The notes beneath the pieces were generated by a model. It saw only the letters and a list, made by a program, of their open reading frames with translations. It made no database searches and had not been told where the DNA came from. Positions 52,931 through 62,375 of a stretch of DNA of 64,000 nt are shown in pieces; positions within the stretch are counted from its first letter, which is position 1, and every line of letters begins with the position of its first letter. Origin of the DNA: Hymenobacter metallilatus (lineage in GTDB: Bacteria; Bacteroidota; Bacteroidia; Cytophagales; Hymenobacteraceae); contig NZ_RWIS01000003.1 in NCBI RefSeq assembly GCF_003944705.1, positions 248,001-312,000 on the forward strand, given 5' to 3'. Position numbers and translations under genes: made by a program.

Positions 52931-53638
52931 ATGAAAAATCTTCGTTCGTTATTCGCCCTCATGCTGGCTGTGCTGCTACTGGGTAGCAACTACGCTGAGG
53001 CCCAAACCACTACCACTACCAAGAAGCCCTGGAGCAAAACCGCTAAAGGGGCCGTTATTGGTGGCCTGGGTGGTGCGGCCGGTGGCGCTGTGCTTGGCCG
53101 CGTAATTGGTGGTAAATCGGGCACTGCCAAGGGGGCCATTATTGGTGCCGCCGTGGGTGGTGGTGCTGGTGCCCTCATTGGCCGCCGCATGGATAAGCAG
53201 GCGGCTGAGCTGAAAAAAGAAATGGCCGGCGCCAAAGTGGAGCGCGTGGGTGAGGGTATCAAAATTACCTTCGACTCCGGCCTGCTGTTTGCTAAAAACT
53301 CCTCGGCTCTTACCTCGGCTGCCCAGGAAAACATCCAGGAGCTGGCCAAAACCCTCATCAAGTACGGCGACACCAACGTAATTGTAGAAGGCCACACCGA
53401 CAACACCGGCAACGATGCCATCAACGACCCCCTGTCTCAGCGTCGGGCCCAGGCCGTTGCTAACTACACCCAGCAGCAAGGCGTGGACGCTTCGCGCTTC
53501 ACGGTAACCGGCTACGGCTCCAAGCAGCCTATTGCCGACAACACCACCGAAGCCGGCCGTCAGGCAAACCGTCGCGTGGAAGTAGCCATTTTCGCAAATG
53601 AAAAGCTGAAGAAAGCAGCTGAAAAAGGCACCATCTAA
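52931..53638 (+). CDS. Glycine-zipper OmpA-family protein (tandem copy 2)
   Basis: A 235-residue paralogue of the upstream gene, from ATG 52931 (a frame from 52862 adds 23 residues before a normal signal peptide). The signal MKNLRSLFALMLAVLLLGSNYAEA has no lipobox Cys, unlike copy 1, so this one is probably periplasmic or integrated by its glycine zipper (GGAAGGAVLGRVIGG, GAAVGGGAGALIGRRMD). The OmpA domain ends QANRRVEVAIFANEKLKKAAEKG. A 38-base stretch is identical to copy 1 (52098-52135 and 53240-53277). Confidence 0.92.
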   Translation: MKNLRSLFALMLAVLLLGSNYAEAQTTTTTKKPWSKTAKGAVIGGLGGAAGGAVLGRVIGGKSGTAKGAIIGAAVGGGAGALIGRRMDKQAAELKKEMAGAKVERVGEGIKITFDSGLLFAKNSSALTSAAQENIQELAKTLIKYGDTNVIVEGHTDNTGNDAINDPLSQRRAQAVANYTQQQGVDASRFTVTGYGSKQPIADNTTEAGRQANRRVEVAIFANEKLKKAAEKGTI

Positions 53639-53662
53639 GGCAACTGCCGGTAGTTTTTTCGG

Positions 53663-53693
53663 CGGCCCTGTCACCAGTTTGGTGGCAGGGCCG
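53663..53693 (+). terminator. Terminator of OmpA copy 2
   Basis: CGGCCCTGTCACC / GGTGGCAGGGCCG with one mismatch, then TACTGTTTTTAG. Confidence 0.7.
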
Positions 53694-53728
53694 TACTGTT
53701 TTTAGCCCTATCTGCCGATATCTGCCCT

Positions 53729-54490
53729 ATGCCTGCCACTTACAGCTCATTACCTGCCGAAAAAACCCAGGAAAATCACGCCGTCCTGAATCGGTTTTAT
53801 CCGCCTCTGACCCTCGATAATCCCCGCCGCTCTCCCATGCGGGAGCTCATTTCCACGGTATTGTCGCATCGGACCACCCACGCCGATGAGGAGCTGGCGT
53901 ACGACCGGATGCTGGAAGCCTACGGCGACTGGGCGGGGGTGCTGGCGGCCCCTACTGCGGAACTGGCCCACGCCATCCGGACAACCCGCTGGCCCGATAC
54001 TCAGGCCCCGCGCATTCAGGAAATTCTGCGCCGCATCCGGGCGGAGCGGGGAGAGTTTGACCTGGATTTTCTGCGGGAGTGGACCACCGAGCAAGCCATG
54101 CAGTGGCTGAATGATATGCCGGGTATTGGGTTGAAAACGGCCTCGTTGGTGCTGTTATTCAATTTTCATAAGCCCGTATTGCCCGTTGATGCTCACGTGC
54201 ACCGCGTAGCACAGCGCGTGGGCATGATAGGCCCGAAGGTGTCAGTGGAAAAAGCCCATCATGTGCTCCTGGAGCAACTGCCCAAGGATGCCCTGACGTT
54301 GCTTAATTTTCACAAGCACAATTACTGGCACGGGCAGCAAATCTGCTTTTTCCTAAAACCCGCTTGCGCCCGGTGCCCGCTCAAAAGCTTCTGCTCCTAC
54401 TACCAGGAGCACTACGGCCCCGCCACCCCCGAGGCCCTGGCTGCCACGCCCGCTCACTGGGACGAAACCTGGGGCAAGCTGCCGCATTAA
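53729..54490 (+). CDS. nth: Endonuclease III-like DNA glycosylase
   Basis: A 253-residue HhH-GPD base-excision glycosylase/AP lyase. The helix-hairpin-helix MPGIGLKTASLV has the catalytic Lys, and PVDAHVHRV supplies the catalytic Asp. The 4Fe-4S cysteines are Cys-x6-Cys-x2-Cys-x5-Cys, CFFLKPACARCPLKSFC. It removes oxidised pyrimidines from DNA. It stands alone, followed by a short degenerate repeat region. Longer than E. coli Nth (211 residues) by N- and C-terminal extensions, so a divergent subfamily is possible. Confidence 0.88.
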   Translation: MPATYSSLPAEKTQENHAVLNRFYPPLTLDNPRRSPMRELISTVLSHRTTHADEELAYDRMLEAYGDWAGVLAAPTAELAHAIRTTRWPDTQAPRIQEILRRIRAERGEFDLDFLREWTTEQAMQWLNDMPGIGLKTASLVLLFNFHKPVLPVDAHVHRVAQRVGMIGPKVSVEKAHHVLLEQLPKDALTLLNFHKHNYWHGQQICFFLKPACARCPLKSFCSYYQEHYGPATPEALAATPAHWDETWGKLPH

Positions 54491-54642
54491 ATGGTTTGTC
54501 GTTATTTGTTGTTTGCTTTTCGTTTGGGCCGTTGGTGAAGGCAGCTAGGCGGTACTGACTGGGCTCTGGGCCAGCAGTAGTTACCGGGTAAGCAGCCGTT
54601 ACCACCAACGAAAAACAGACAGTAGACAACAAAAAACGAGCT

Positions 54643-55626
54643 ATGCGCCTTGTTCGCCATCCGGTTCTGTGCAATTACTACGTTACGTACCGGTGCAATG
54701 CCAAGTGCTCGTTCTGTGATATTTGGGAAAAACCTTCGCCCTACATCACGCTGGCGGACGTAGAGCAAAATCTGCGCAGCCTGAAGCAGCTGGGCGTATC
54801 GGTAGTGGATTTTACGGGCGGCGAGCCGCTGCTGCACCGTCAGATTCATGAGTTTGTGGCTCTGGCCCACGAGCTGGGCTTTATTACCACGCTTACGACC
54901 AACTGCCTGCTCTACCCCAAATACGCCGAGCGGCTGCGGGGCAAAGTAGATATGCTGCATTTCTCTCTGGATGCCTCCGAGAAAGAAGTACACGATAAAG
55001 GCCGGGGCGTGGCCTGTTTCGATTTTGTGCTGGAAAGCATTCGGGTAGCCCGGGAGTTGGGCGAGCGGCCGGACATACTGTTCACGGTGTTTCGGCAGAA
55101 CCTGCCGGACCTGGAAAAGGTGTACCAGGAAATTGCCCAACCCAACCAGCTCATGCTGATTCTCAACCCGGCCTTTGAATACAATGCCGTTGACACCGGG
55201 GAGCAACTTACCCCGGAAGAGCTGGATTATCTGTCGGCGTTTGGGAAGCGGCCGGGCGTGTACCTCAACGAGGCGTTTATACAGCTCCGACGGGACGGAG
55301 GCAACCACGTGGCAGCTCCCGTGTGCCGGGCTGCCAGTACCACCCTGGTTATCTCGCCCAGCAACGAGCTGGTGCTGCCCTGCTACCACCTGGGCGAGCA
55401 GAAATTTCCCATTGAAGGGCAGCTGTACGACCTGTACCACTCGGAACCGGTGCAACGGCTGGTGGCACTTGAGGGCCGCTTGCCTCAGTGCGAAGGATGT
55501 ACGATCAACTGCTACATGCAGCCCAGCTTCGCCGTCGAAACCAGCAAATATTTCTGGCAGGCCCTGCCCAGCACCCTCAAATACAACTGGGAAAAAGGTA
55601 CCTGGAAACGGATGCTGGCGCGGTGA
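54643..55626 (+). CDS. Radical SAM protein with SPASM-like C-terminus
   Basis: A 327-residue radical SAM enzyme. CNAKCSFC (Cys18, 22, 25) binds the 4Fe-4S cluster that cleaves SAM; TGGEPLL and LDASEKE follow as in the HpnH/SPASM-like groups. The C-terminal part has more cysteines (PVCRAAS, LPCYHLG, CEGCTINC), so it may bind an extra cluster. Members modify peptides, hopanoids or coenzymes; there is no precursor peptide or hopanoid gene in view, so the substrate is open. It starts after a 150-base stretch holding an imperfect inverted repeat. Confidence 0.85.
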   Translation: MRLVRHPVLCNYYVTYRCNAKCSFCDIWEKPSPYITLADVEQNLRSLKQLGVSVVDFTGGEPLLHRQIHEFVALAHELGFITTLTTNCLLYPKYAERLRGKVDMLHFSLDASEKEVHDKGRGVACFDFVLESIRVARELGERPDILFTVFRQNLPDLEKVYQEIAQPNQLMLILNPAFEYNAVDTGEQLTPEELDYLSAFGKRPGVYLNEAFIQLRRDGGNHVAAPVCRAASTTLVISPSNELVLPCYHLGEQKFPIEGQLYDLYHSEPVQRLVALEGRLPQCEGCTINCYMQPSFAVETSKYFWQALPSTLKYNWEKGTWKRMLAR

Positions 55627-55880
55627 GTTGGTGAAATGGTGAGTTTAGGTCCTGAATGCACGGAAAACCGTATTACATCAGTACCGCCTTTGCTCACGTA
55701 GGCGCATTCCTCTGCGAGCCTTTGCCAGAAAACTTATTGCCACACACAATATTGTGCAGCTGTGCCAAGGTCCTTCGTGCTGACGACAGCAGATAAAAGA
55801 TGACAGCAGAATAATCCATTCAGCATCCGCCAGCTCAACCGCCTCGTCTAACAATTCACCCGTTCATCCATTTCACTCCC

Positions 55881-56399
55881 ATGCCCGCCCTCATTCTACC
55901 CGTTCAGGATAAGCACCCGCAATTTGGCCCCGACTGCTTTCTGGCCGATAATGCCACCGTAGTAGGCGACGTACTGCTGGGCCGGGGCTGCACCGTGTGG
56001 TTTCAGGCCGTAGTGCGCGGCGACGTGAACAGCATCCGGGTTGGCGACGAAACCAACATTCAGGATGGGGCCGTGATTCACTGCACATATCAAAAGGCGG
56101 CCACCGTCATCGGCTCCCGCGTGAGCATCGGGCACAAGGCCATTGTGCACGGCTGCACAGTGGCGGATGATGTGCTCATTGGCATGGGTGCTATTGTAAT
56201 GGACCGGGCGGTTGTAGGGGCTGGCTGCATTGTAGCCGCCGGCGCCGTGGTGCTGGAAGATACCCAGTGTGAGCCGGGTTACCTCTACGCCGGGGTTCCG
56301 GCCCGCAAAATCAAACCCGTGAGCGAGGAGCAACGGGCCGGCTTGCGGCAGACGGCCGCAAACTACCAGCTGTATGCCAGCTGGTTTGTAGGAAAATGA
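55881..56399 (+). CDS. Gamma-class carbonic anhydrase family protein
   Basis: A 172-residue left-handed beta-helix (hexapeptide-repeat) protein. It has zinc ligands H67, H85 and H90 (VIHCTY, SIGHKAIVHGC), with the RGDVNSIRVGDETNIQD segment at the active-site cleft. CamH/YrdA-type proteins bind zinc or iron and may hydrate CO2, but many are untested. Length is right for a trimer-forming subunit. Preceded by about 250 bases with no recognised element. Confidence 0.9.
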   Translation: MPALILPVQDKHPQFGPDCFLADNATVVGDVLLGRGCTVWFQAVVRGDVNSIRVGDETNIQDGAVIHCTYQKAATVIGSRVSIGHKAIVHGCTVADDVLIGMGAIVMDRAVVGAGCIVAAGAVVLEDTQCEPGYLYAGVPARKIKPVSEEQRAGLRQTAANYQLYASWFVGK

Positions 56400-56534
56400 G
56401 CTTCAAGGGGAGAGTAGCTTTGTGAAATGCAGAGGGGGCAAGTAATTTGGACGGAGAAATTCACCTTTCTTTCCGGTGCTCATATGCGTCATGAAAGAGG
56501 GTAGCTTTCTATTCACTTTTCTTACCCTCTATTC

Positions 56535-57065
56535 ATGTCCAAATTGTACGCTTACCTGGTCGGCACCGTGCTGGCCACCGCCTCTCTGGTTTCTTGTAAC
56601 AGCAGCCACTATGCTTTCCGGCCAGCTACCTCTCCCTATCATGAGGTTACCAACCGGGTAACAGCCCAGCCAGCCCCCGCCGCTCTGCCACTTGCCGTAT
56701 CCGCCGGGAAACCGGCTGCCGCACCTGCTGCTCCGGCCCCTTCGGCTCCTGCTGCTCCTGCGGCAACGGCTAGCCGCAAAGCAATGACGCCTGCCCGGCA
56801 CCTGGTGCTGCCCGGCAAAGCAGGGATATTTCAGCGTGCCGCAGTGGCCAAAGTTACCAAGCAGCTGCGCCGCCAGCCAGATGTTGCCAAGGCCGGGCAG
56901 GCTCAGTCGAAAGCCGGTACGGCTGGTATTGTTATCGGGATAGGACTGGTTATTCTGCTGATTGGCGGGCTGATTGGTGGAACCAACTTCGTGGCCACTA
57001 TTGGCGGCGTTACGTTTCTGGTTGGCCTGATTATGCTGATTATTGCCCTGATCAGCGGAAAATAA
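56535..57065 (+). CDS. Small lipoprotein with C-terminal membrane helices
   Basis: A 176-residue protein. MSKLYAYLVGTVLATASLVSC is a lipoprotein signal. An Ala/Pro-rich linker (AAAPAAPAPSAPAAPAA) leads to a basic helix (FQRAAVAKVTKQLRR) and two C-terminal hydrophobic helices (GIVIGIGLVILLIGGLIGG and FLVGLIMLIIALIS). Similar lipoproteins with two terminal helices are common in Hymenobacter-type genomes and uncharacterised. The topology (lipid anchor plus integral helices) is unusual. Function unknown. Confidence 0.68.
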   Translation: MSKLYAYLVGTVLATASLVSCNSSHYAFRPATSPYHEVTNRVTAQPAPAALPLAVSAGKPAAAPAAPAPSAPAAPAATASRKAMTPARHLVLPGKAGIFQRAAVAKVTKQLRRQPDVAKAGQAQSKAGTAGIVIGIGLVILLIGGLIGGTNFVATIGGVTFLVGLIMLIIALISGK

Positions 57066-57085
57066 CCTGCTCCGCTACTTCCTGA

Positions 57086-57122
57086 AAAGAAAGCCCCGTC
57101 AGAAACCTAACGGGGCTTTCTT
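57086..57122. terminator. Bidirectional terminator
   Basis: AAGAAAGCCCCGT / ACGGGGCTTTCTT, loop about 11 bases, T run on the right and A on the left; lies between convergent genes. Confidence 0.88.
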
Positions 57123-57146
57123 TTTAGGAAGTAGTGGCAGTGAGCT

Positions 57147-58478
57147 TTATAGGGCCAGGGCTTCTCCGGTGTCCTCCAGTTGCTCCTCGGCATTGGTAAC
57201 CCGTAGCTGCACCAGCTCCACGGCACGGCCGGAGCGCTTCAGTACCCGGAACTCGTAGCTGTCGAGCACAGCCACGTCGCCTACTTCCGGAATGTTGCCG
57301 TACAGCACGTTCAGCAGGCCACCCACGGTTTCGTAGTCGTCGCCTTCGGGCAGGGGGTAGGGCAGGTACTCGTTGGCGTCGGAAATGGGTGTAGCCGTAT
57401 TCACGCGGTATTCACTTTCCGAAACCTTCTCTACTACCGGCACTTCGTTGTCGTACTCATCCTGGATTTCGCCCACCAGCTCCTCCACAATATCCTCCAT
57501 GGTTACGATGCCCGAGACGCCCCCAAACTCATCCGACACCACGGCCATATGCATGTGCTTGCGCTGAAACTGGCGCAGCAGGCGGTTAATTTTTTTGGTT
57601 TCGGGCACAAAGTAGGCCGGACGCATGATTTTGGCCAGCTCAATGGGTTCCTGCCGTCGGATAATCTGCAGTAAGTCTTTTACGTAGAGCACGCCCACGA
57701 TATTGTCGATGTTGCCCTCGTACACCGGAATCCGAGAAAATCCTTCGTTGTACACCGTTTCCAGCACTACATCCTGGGGCGTATTGATATCAATGGCCGA
57801 GAGCTTGGTGCGGGGCACCATAATCTGCTTCACCATCCGGTCGTTGAACTCAAACACATTTTCCAGCAGCTCGTGCTCCGATTCCTGCAGCTCCCCGCTC
57901 TGCTTGCTCTGATCCAGCAGCAGGCGCAGCTCCTCGGAGGTATGCACCTCATGCTCATGCACCGAAGCTACCCCAAACAGGCGCAGCACCAGGTTCGAGA
58001 GCTTATCCAGCAGCCAGATAAGCGGAAAAGTAATCCAGGCAAAAGCCCAGAGCGGAATGGCAATGGCAATACTGACATTCTCGGGCTTGCGGATGGCCAG
58101 CACTTTGGGTGCCTGCTCGCCCAGTACAATGTGCAAAGTGGTGATAAGCGTGAAGGAAGTACCAATGGCAATCTGGTGCACCAACGTGGGGCTTACGGTC
58201 AGGCCCAGTTTATCGATGATAGCCAGTACCACTTCGGCTACTACACTTTCTCCTACCCAACCCAAGGCCAGGGAGGCCACCGTAATACCCAGCTGGGTGG
58301 CCGACAGGTAATAATTCAGGTCGTGCAGCATGCTCTGCACCAGCTTGGCCAGGCGGTTGCCACTCTGGGCTTTGATGTCAATTTGCGAAGGCCGAACCTT
58401 CACGAAAGCAAATTCCGCTGCTACAAAAAAGCCATTCAGCAATACCAGCAGGATGGTCAATACTATATTTAAAGCCAT
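57147..58478 (-). CDS. CNNM/CorC-family membrane protein (hemolysin-C-like)
   Basis: A 443-residue protein from ATG 58478 (a TTG at 58499 is in frame). N-terminal DUF21/CNNM membrane domain (MALNIVLTILLVLLNGFFVAAEFAFVKVRPSQI) with about four helices; then a CBS pair (QIMVPRTKLSAID, FSRIPVYEGNIDNIVG); then a CorC_HlyC domain (EFGGVSGIVTMEDIVEE, YETVGGLLNVLYG). Family members transport or regulate magnesium or cobalt. A possible -7 box CAAAAATA (58523-58530, leftward) lies 45 bases upstream. Often called hemolysin, though that is a misnomer. Confidence 0.9.
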   Translation of the reverse strand: MALNIVLTILLVLLNGFFVAAEFAFVKVRPSQIDIKAQSGNRLAKLVQSMLHDLNYYLSATQLGITVASLALGWVGESVVAEVVLAIIDKLGLTVSPTLVHQIAIGTSFTLITTLHIVLGEQAPKVLAIRKPENVSIAIAIPLWAFAWITFPLIWLLDKLSNLVLRLFGVASVHEHEVHTSEELRLLLDQSKQSGELQESEHELLENVFEFNDRMVKQIMVPRTKLSAIDINTPQDVVLETVYNEGFSRIPVYEGNIDNIVGVLYVKDLLQIIRRQEPIELAKIMRPAYFVPETKKINRLLRQFQRKHMHMAVVSDEFGGVSGIVTMEDIVEELVGEIQDEYDNEVPVVEKVSESEYRVNTATPISDANEYLPYPLPEGDDYETVGGLLNVLYGNIPEVGDVAVLDSYEFRVLKRSGRAVELVQLRVTNAEEQLEDTGEALAL

Positions 58479-58704
58479 AGGTGCAGAAGCCTGACTCAAC
58501 CGGTCGGCCTTCCATTGTAAGGCAAAAATACGACATTCGGCGCAAGCGGTTGGAAAATACCCTGGTTTGAGTTGAAGAATACCCGGCCGGCAAGGGAAAC
58601 CGATGCAGCTTTGCTCCCGGAAAAACTACTTTCGGCGGTTGGCTGTTGCGGTTTCTGCCGACCTTTGCACCGTCTTCGGCCCTTCCGTCGTTTTTTTCTG
58701 CTTC

Positions 58705-60882
58705 ATGTCCCGGCTTACTCCTTATTTCCTCTCGCTGCTTCTGGTGTTAACTACGCTTGGAGCCACGGCGCAGATACTGCAGCCTACTAAGCTTTCTGCC
58801 GCCCTCAGTACACCCACCGCTAAGGTGGGCCAGGAACTGGACCTCATCGTAACGGCCCGCATCGACGACAAGTGGCACCTCTACGCCACCGACTTCGACC
58901 CCGACCTGGGCCCCACCGTTTTTACCTTCACCTTCGCGAAGAGCCCGGCGTACGAGCTGGTGGGGGTGCCCAAATCCATTGGGGCCACCAAGCACTACGA
59001 CGATATTTTCAAGGGCAACGTTACCTACTTCGAGAAAACCGGCCGCATCACCCAGCGCATCCGGGTGCTGCAGCCAGGCCCCCTCACCATTACGGCCGAA
59101 ACCGAGTTTCAGAGCTGCACCGACGTGGATGGCCGCTGCATTCCGGGCGAAGAAACGCTCCAGTTTGGGCCCATTGAGGTAACGGGTGCCGCTGCCGCCC
59201 CCGCCACACCGGCCAAGGGCAGCACCGGCGCGGTAGCTCCAGCTGCCCCCGCCGCAGTTGCCCAAGCCATGCCGGCTCCCGCCAACACGGCCGCCGCCCC
59301 ATCTTCTGCCCCAGGTACACCCGTTGCGGAAGCTGATCCGGTACTTTCCAGCCCGGCCCCGGCAGTAGCCCCGGCCGCCGCCGTTGCCGGAACTGCCGCC
59401 GCTACTGCGCCCCAGGATAGCCTGTGGGGCTTTGCGCTGGCGGCATTTCTGTTTGGGTTAGGGGCACTGGTTACGCCCTGCGTGTTCCCGCTGATTCCCA
59501 TGACGGTGTCTCTCTTCACCAAAGGCTCGGCTAACCGCCGCGAGGGTATTCTGAAAGCCGTGGTGTACGGCGTCAGCATTATTGTGATTTACCTGCTGGT
59601 GGGGGTGCTGGTGGCCGCTGGGCTGGGCGAAGACGGTCCTAACCTGATAGCCACGCATTGGCTGCCCAACCTGATCTTCTTCCTTGTCTTCCTGGTGTTC
59701 GGCTTGTCATTTCTGGGGCTGTTCGAAATAACCCTGCCGCACGGCATGGTGAATAAAATTGACGCCCAGGCCGATAAGGGCGGCTGGGGCAGCATTTTCT
59801 TCATGGCCCTTACGCTGGTAGTCGTATCGTTTTCGTGCACTGGCCCTATTGTCTTTACTATTCTGAGTCTGGCTTCCCGTGGGCAGCGCATACTGCCCAT
59901 CGTTGGAATGCTTGGCTTCTCTTCGGCTTTTGCCTTGCCGTTCATGCTGTTTGCCCTGTTCCCCACCTGGCTGAAAAGCCTGCCTAGCTCGGGTGGGTGG
60001 CTGAATACGGTAAAGGTTACCTTCGGCTTCGTGGAGCTGATGCTGGCCCTCAAGTTTCTGAGCATGGCCGACCTGGCCTACCACTGGAACCTGCTCTCCC
60101 GCGACCTGTATCTGGTGCTCTGGATTGCGCTGTCGGGTCTGCTGGGCGTGTACCTGCTGGGCCGCTTCAAACTCTCCCACGACTCGGACCTGCCCCACCT
60201 GAGCGTGGGCCGGCTGCTGATGGCGGTGCTGGCTTTCAGCTTCATGACCTACCTGATTCCGGGCCTGTTTGGTGCACCACTGCCCTTACTGGCCGGTTAT
60301 CTGCCGCCCCAGAGTCGCCGCGACTTTACCCTCGCCGCCCCGGCTGGTCCGCCGGTAGCACCAGCTACTACGGTAGTCGGCTGCGAAGCCCCGCGCTACG
60401 CCGATTTTCTGGAGCTGCCCCATGGTCTGTCGGGCTATTTCGACCTGGAGCAGGCCAAGCGCTGCGCCAAAGCGGCCAACAAGCCGCTGTTCATTGATTT
60501 TACCGGCCATGCCTGCGTCAACTGCCGCAAAATGGAAGCCACCGTCTGGAGCGACCCGCAGGTGCTCAAGCGCCTGCGCGAAAACTTTGTGGTAGTAGCC
60601 CTGTACGTGGACGATAAGAAGGAGCTGCCCCGTAGCGAATGGTACACCTCTGCCTATGACCACAAGGAAAAGACAACCCTGGGTAAGAAAAATACCGATT
60701 TGCAGCTGAGCAGCTTCAACATGAATGCTCAGCCCTATTACGTACTGCTCGACCCTAACTCGCCCACCGATGCGGCGCATGTGCTGGTGCCGCCGGTAGC
60801 CTACGAAGATAATGTGAGCAGCTTTGTGCAGTTCCTGGATGCCGGCCTGGCCCGGTACCGTCAGCAGGTAGCTGCCCGCTAA
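58705..60882 (+). CDS. dsbD: Thiol:disulfide interchange protein DsbD
   Basis: A 725-residue protein from ATG 58705 (signal MSRLTPYFLSLLLVLTTLGATAQ); the frame from 58603 precedes the signal with unrelated residues. The N-terminal DsbD-alpha domain has cysteines in QSCTDVDGRCIPGEE. After an Ala/Pro linker, an eight-helix CcdA-like domain has Cys in VTPCVFPLIPM and SFSCTGPIV. The C-terminal thioredoxin domain has GHACVNCRKME (Cys603/606). It carries reducing power from cytoplasmic thioredoxin to periplasmic thiols and cytochrome c assembly. The three-domain order is complete. Confidence 0.93.
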   Translation: MSRLTPYFLSLLLVLTTLGATAQILQPTKLSAALSTPTAKVGQELDLIVTARIDDKWHLYATDFDPDLGPTVFTFTFAKSPAYELVGVPKSIGATKHYDDIFKGNVTYFEKTGRITQRIRVLQPGPLTITAETEFQSCTDVDGRCIPGEETLQFGPIEVTGAAAAPATPAKGSTGAVAPAAPAAVAQAMPAPANTAAAPSSAPGTPVAEADPVLSSPAPAVAPAAAVAGTAAATAPQDSLWGFALAAFLFGLGALVTPCVFPLIPMTVSLFTKGSANRREGILKAVVYGVSIIVIYLLVGVLVAAGLGEDGPNLIATHWLPNLIFFLVFLVFGLSFLGLFEITLPHGMVNKIDAQADKGGWGSIFFMALTLVVVSFSCTGPIVFTILSLASRGQRILPIVGMLGFSSAFALPFMLFALFPTWLKSLPSSGGWLNTVKVTFGFVELMLALKFLSMADLAYHWNLLSRDLYLVLWIALSGLLGVYLLGRFKLSHDSDLPHLSVGRLLMAVLAFSFMTYLIPGLFGAPLPLLAGYLPPQSRRDFTLAAPAGPPVAPATTVVGCEAPRYADFLELPHGLSGYFDLEQAKRCAKAANKPLFIDFTGHACVNCRKMEATVWSDPQVLKRLRENFVVVALYVDDKKELPRSEWYTSAYDHKEKTTLGKKNTDLQLSSFNMNAQPYYVLLDPNSPTDAAHVLVPPVAYEDNVSSFVQFLDAGLARYRQQVAAR

Positions 60883-60907
60883 TCATCAGGCCTGAGCCCG
60901 TCCACTG

Positions 60908-60942
60908 AGCCCGCTCCGAAGCATCCTTCGGAGCGGGCTTTT
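60908..60942 (+). terminator. Terminator of dsbD
   Basis: AGCCCGCTCCGAA / TTCGGAGCGGGCT, GCATCC loop, then TTTTA. Confidence 0.88.
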
Positions 60943-60978
60943 ATCTTGGTGGCAACTTCTACCTTTTGCCCACCGCGT

Positions 60979-62094
60979 ATGCTCCGTCGTTCTGTTTTCC
61001 GCGCCGCTATTGTGGCCGCTTTGTGTATGGCTCCGGCGCTGTCGTGGGCCCAGGCGGCTGCTTCATCGGCCACCGTTGTGCCCGATGCCTCCCGGATTAC
61101 CCTGGTAATTCATGGTGGGGCTGGCACCATTACCCGGGCCCTCATGACGCCCGAAAAAGAAAAAGCCTACCAGGAGGCACTTAACCAGGCCCTGGACGCC
61201 GGGTATGCCGTCTTACAGAAGGGAGGTACGGCCCTGGATGCCGTGGAGGCTGCCGTGCGGTTCATGGAAGACTCCCCCTTATTCAACGCAGGAAAAGGGG
61301 CTGTTTTCACGCATGATGGCCGCAATGAAATGGATGCAGCAATTATGGAAGGCCGTACCCTGGCGGCTGGTTCGGTGGCCGGGGTTACGGTGGTGCGCAA
61401 CCCCATCCGGGCGGCCCGGGCCGTCATGGAAAAATCGGCCCACGTGCTCCTGACGGGAGCAGGAGCCGAGCAGTTTGCCCGCGAGCAGCAGCTGGATATT
61501 GTACCGCCGAGCTATTTCTATACGGAGGCCCGCTACCAGCAACTGCAGCAGGCCCTGGCCGAGGAGCGCAAGCCCGGTACTCCCGATCAGCTGAGTACCC
61601 CCACTACGGCCCCCGTAAAAACGAAAATCAAGCAGAAAGACGGGAAGCCCCAGGGTGCGGCGCCTATCTTCACCGAAGGCAGGAAATATGGTACTGTAGG
61701 CGCCGTAGCCCTCGATCAGTTCGGTAACCTGGCCGCTGCTACCAGCACCGGCGGCATGACTAACAAGCGCTACGGCCGGGTTGGCGACGCGCCCATCATT
61801 GGCTGTGGTACATACGCCGATAATCAATCGTGCGCCGTTTCCTGCACTGGTTGGGGCGAGTACTTTATCCGGGCTACGGTAGCGCGCGACGTGGCTGCGC
61901 GGATGGAGTTTGGCCGGCAACCGTTGGAGCAGGCTGCGCAGGCTACCATTGAGAAGGTAGCCCAGCTAGGAGGCGACGGTGGGCTGATTGCCGTGGATCG
62001 GCAGGGCAATATTGCGCTGCCTTTCAACTCAGCGGGTATGTACCGGGCCTACCGCAAAGCCAGCGGGGAGCGGCAGGTACTGATATATCGGTAA
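60979..62094 (+). CDS. Isoaspartyl peptidase / L-asparaginase (Ntn-hydrolase)
   Basis: A 371-residue secreted type-2 asparaginase from ATG 60979; the in-frame GTG at 60946 is less likely. Signal peptide MLRRSVFRAAIVAALCMAPALSWAQ. The fold shows LVIHGGAGTI near residue 50 and FNAGKGAVFT. The autoprocessing site is KYG|TVG, making Thr239 the new N-terminal nucleophile. GDGGLIAVDRQGNIALPFNSAGMYRA closes the active site. Between the alpha and beta subunits lies a longer linker than usual (a Pro/Lys-rich stretch near residues 210-230). It hydrolyses beta-aspartyl peptides or asparagine outside the cytoplasm. Confidence 0.92.
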   Translation: MLRRSVFRAAIVAALCMAPALSWAQAAASSATVVPDASRITLVIHGGAGTITRALMTPEKEKAYQEALNQALDAGYAVLQKGGTALDAVEAAVRFMEDSPLFNAGKGAVFTHDGRNEMDAAIMEGRTLAAGSVAGVTVVRNPIRAARAVMEKSAHVLLTGAGAEQFAREQQLDIVPPSYFYTEARYQQLQQALAEERKPGTPDQLSTPTTAPVKTKIKQKDGKPQGAAPIFTEGRKYGTVGAVALDQFGNLAAATSTGGMTNKRYGRVGDAPIIGCGTYADNQSCAVSCTGWGEYFIRATVARDVAARMEFGRQPLEQAAQATIEKVAQLGGDGGLIAVDRQGNIALPFNSAGMYRAYRKASGERQVLIYR

Positions 62095-62119
62095 TGCGAA
62101 CCGACATAATCAAAAAATA

Positions 62120-62151
62120 AAAAGGCTCCGTGCAACTACACGGAGCCTTTT
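62120..62151 (+). terminator. Terminator of the asparaginase gene
   Basis: AAAAGGCTCCGTG / CACGGAGCCTTTT, loop CAACTA, T run. Confidence 0.88.
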
Positions 62152-62375
62152 TTGCCTTTACGCAGTGTTTTCTACGCAGAAAGCCCGACCTTTGCGGCCA
62201 GATTGCAAAAAAACGGCGGAAACGCTGCCGATACTAACAGGAAGCCGGTTACCGGGGGGGGGAATGGAAAAAGAAAAGGCGGCACCCACCCAGATGCCGC
62301 CTCTCGATTCAGAACGTACCCACCCAGATACGTCCCGTTTTCCCTCCTCACATAGTCCACCCAATGTCGTAGTGC

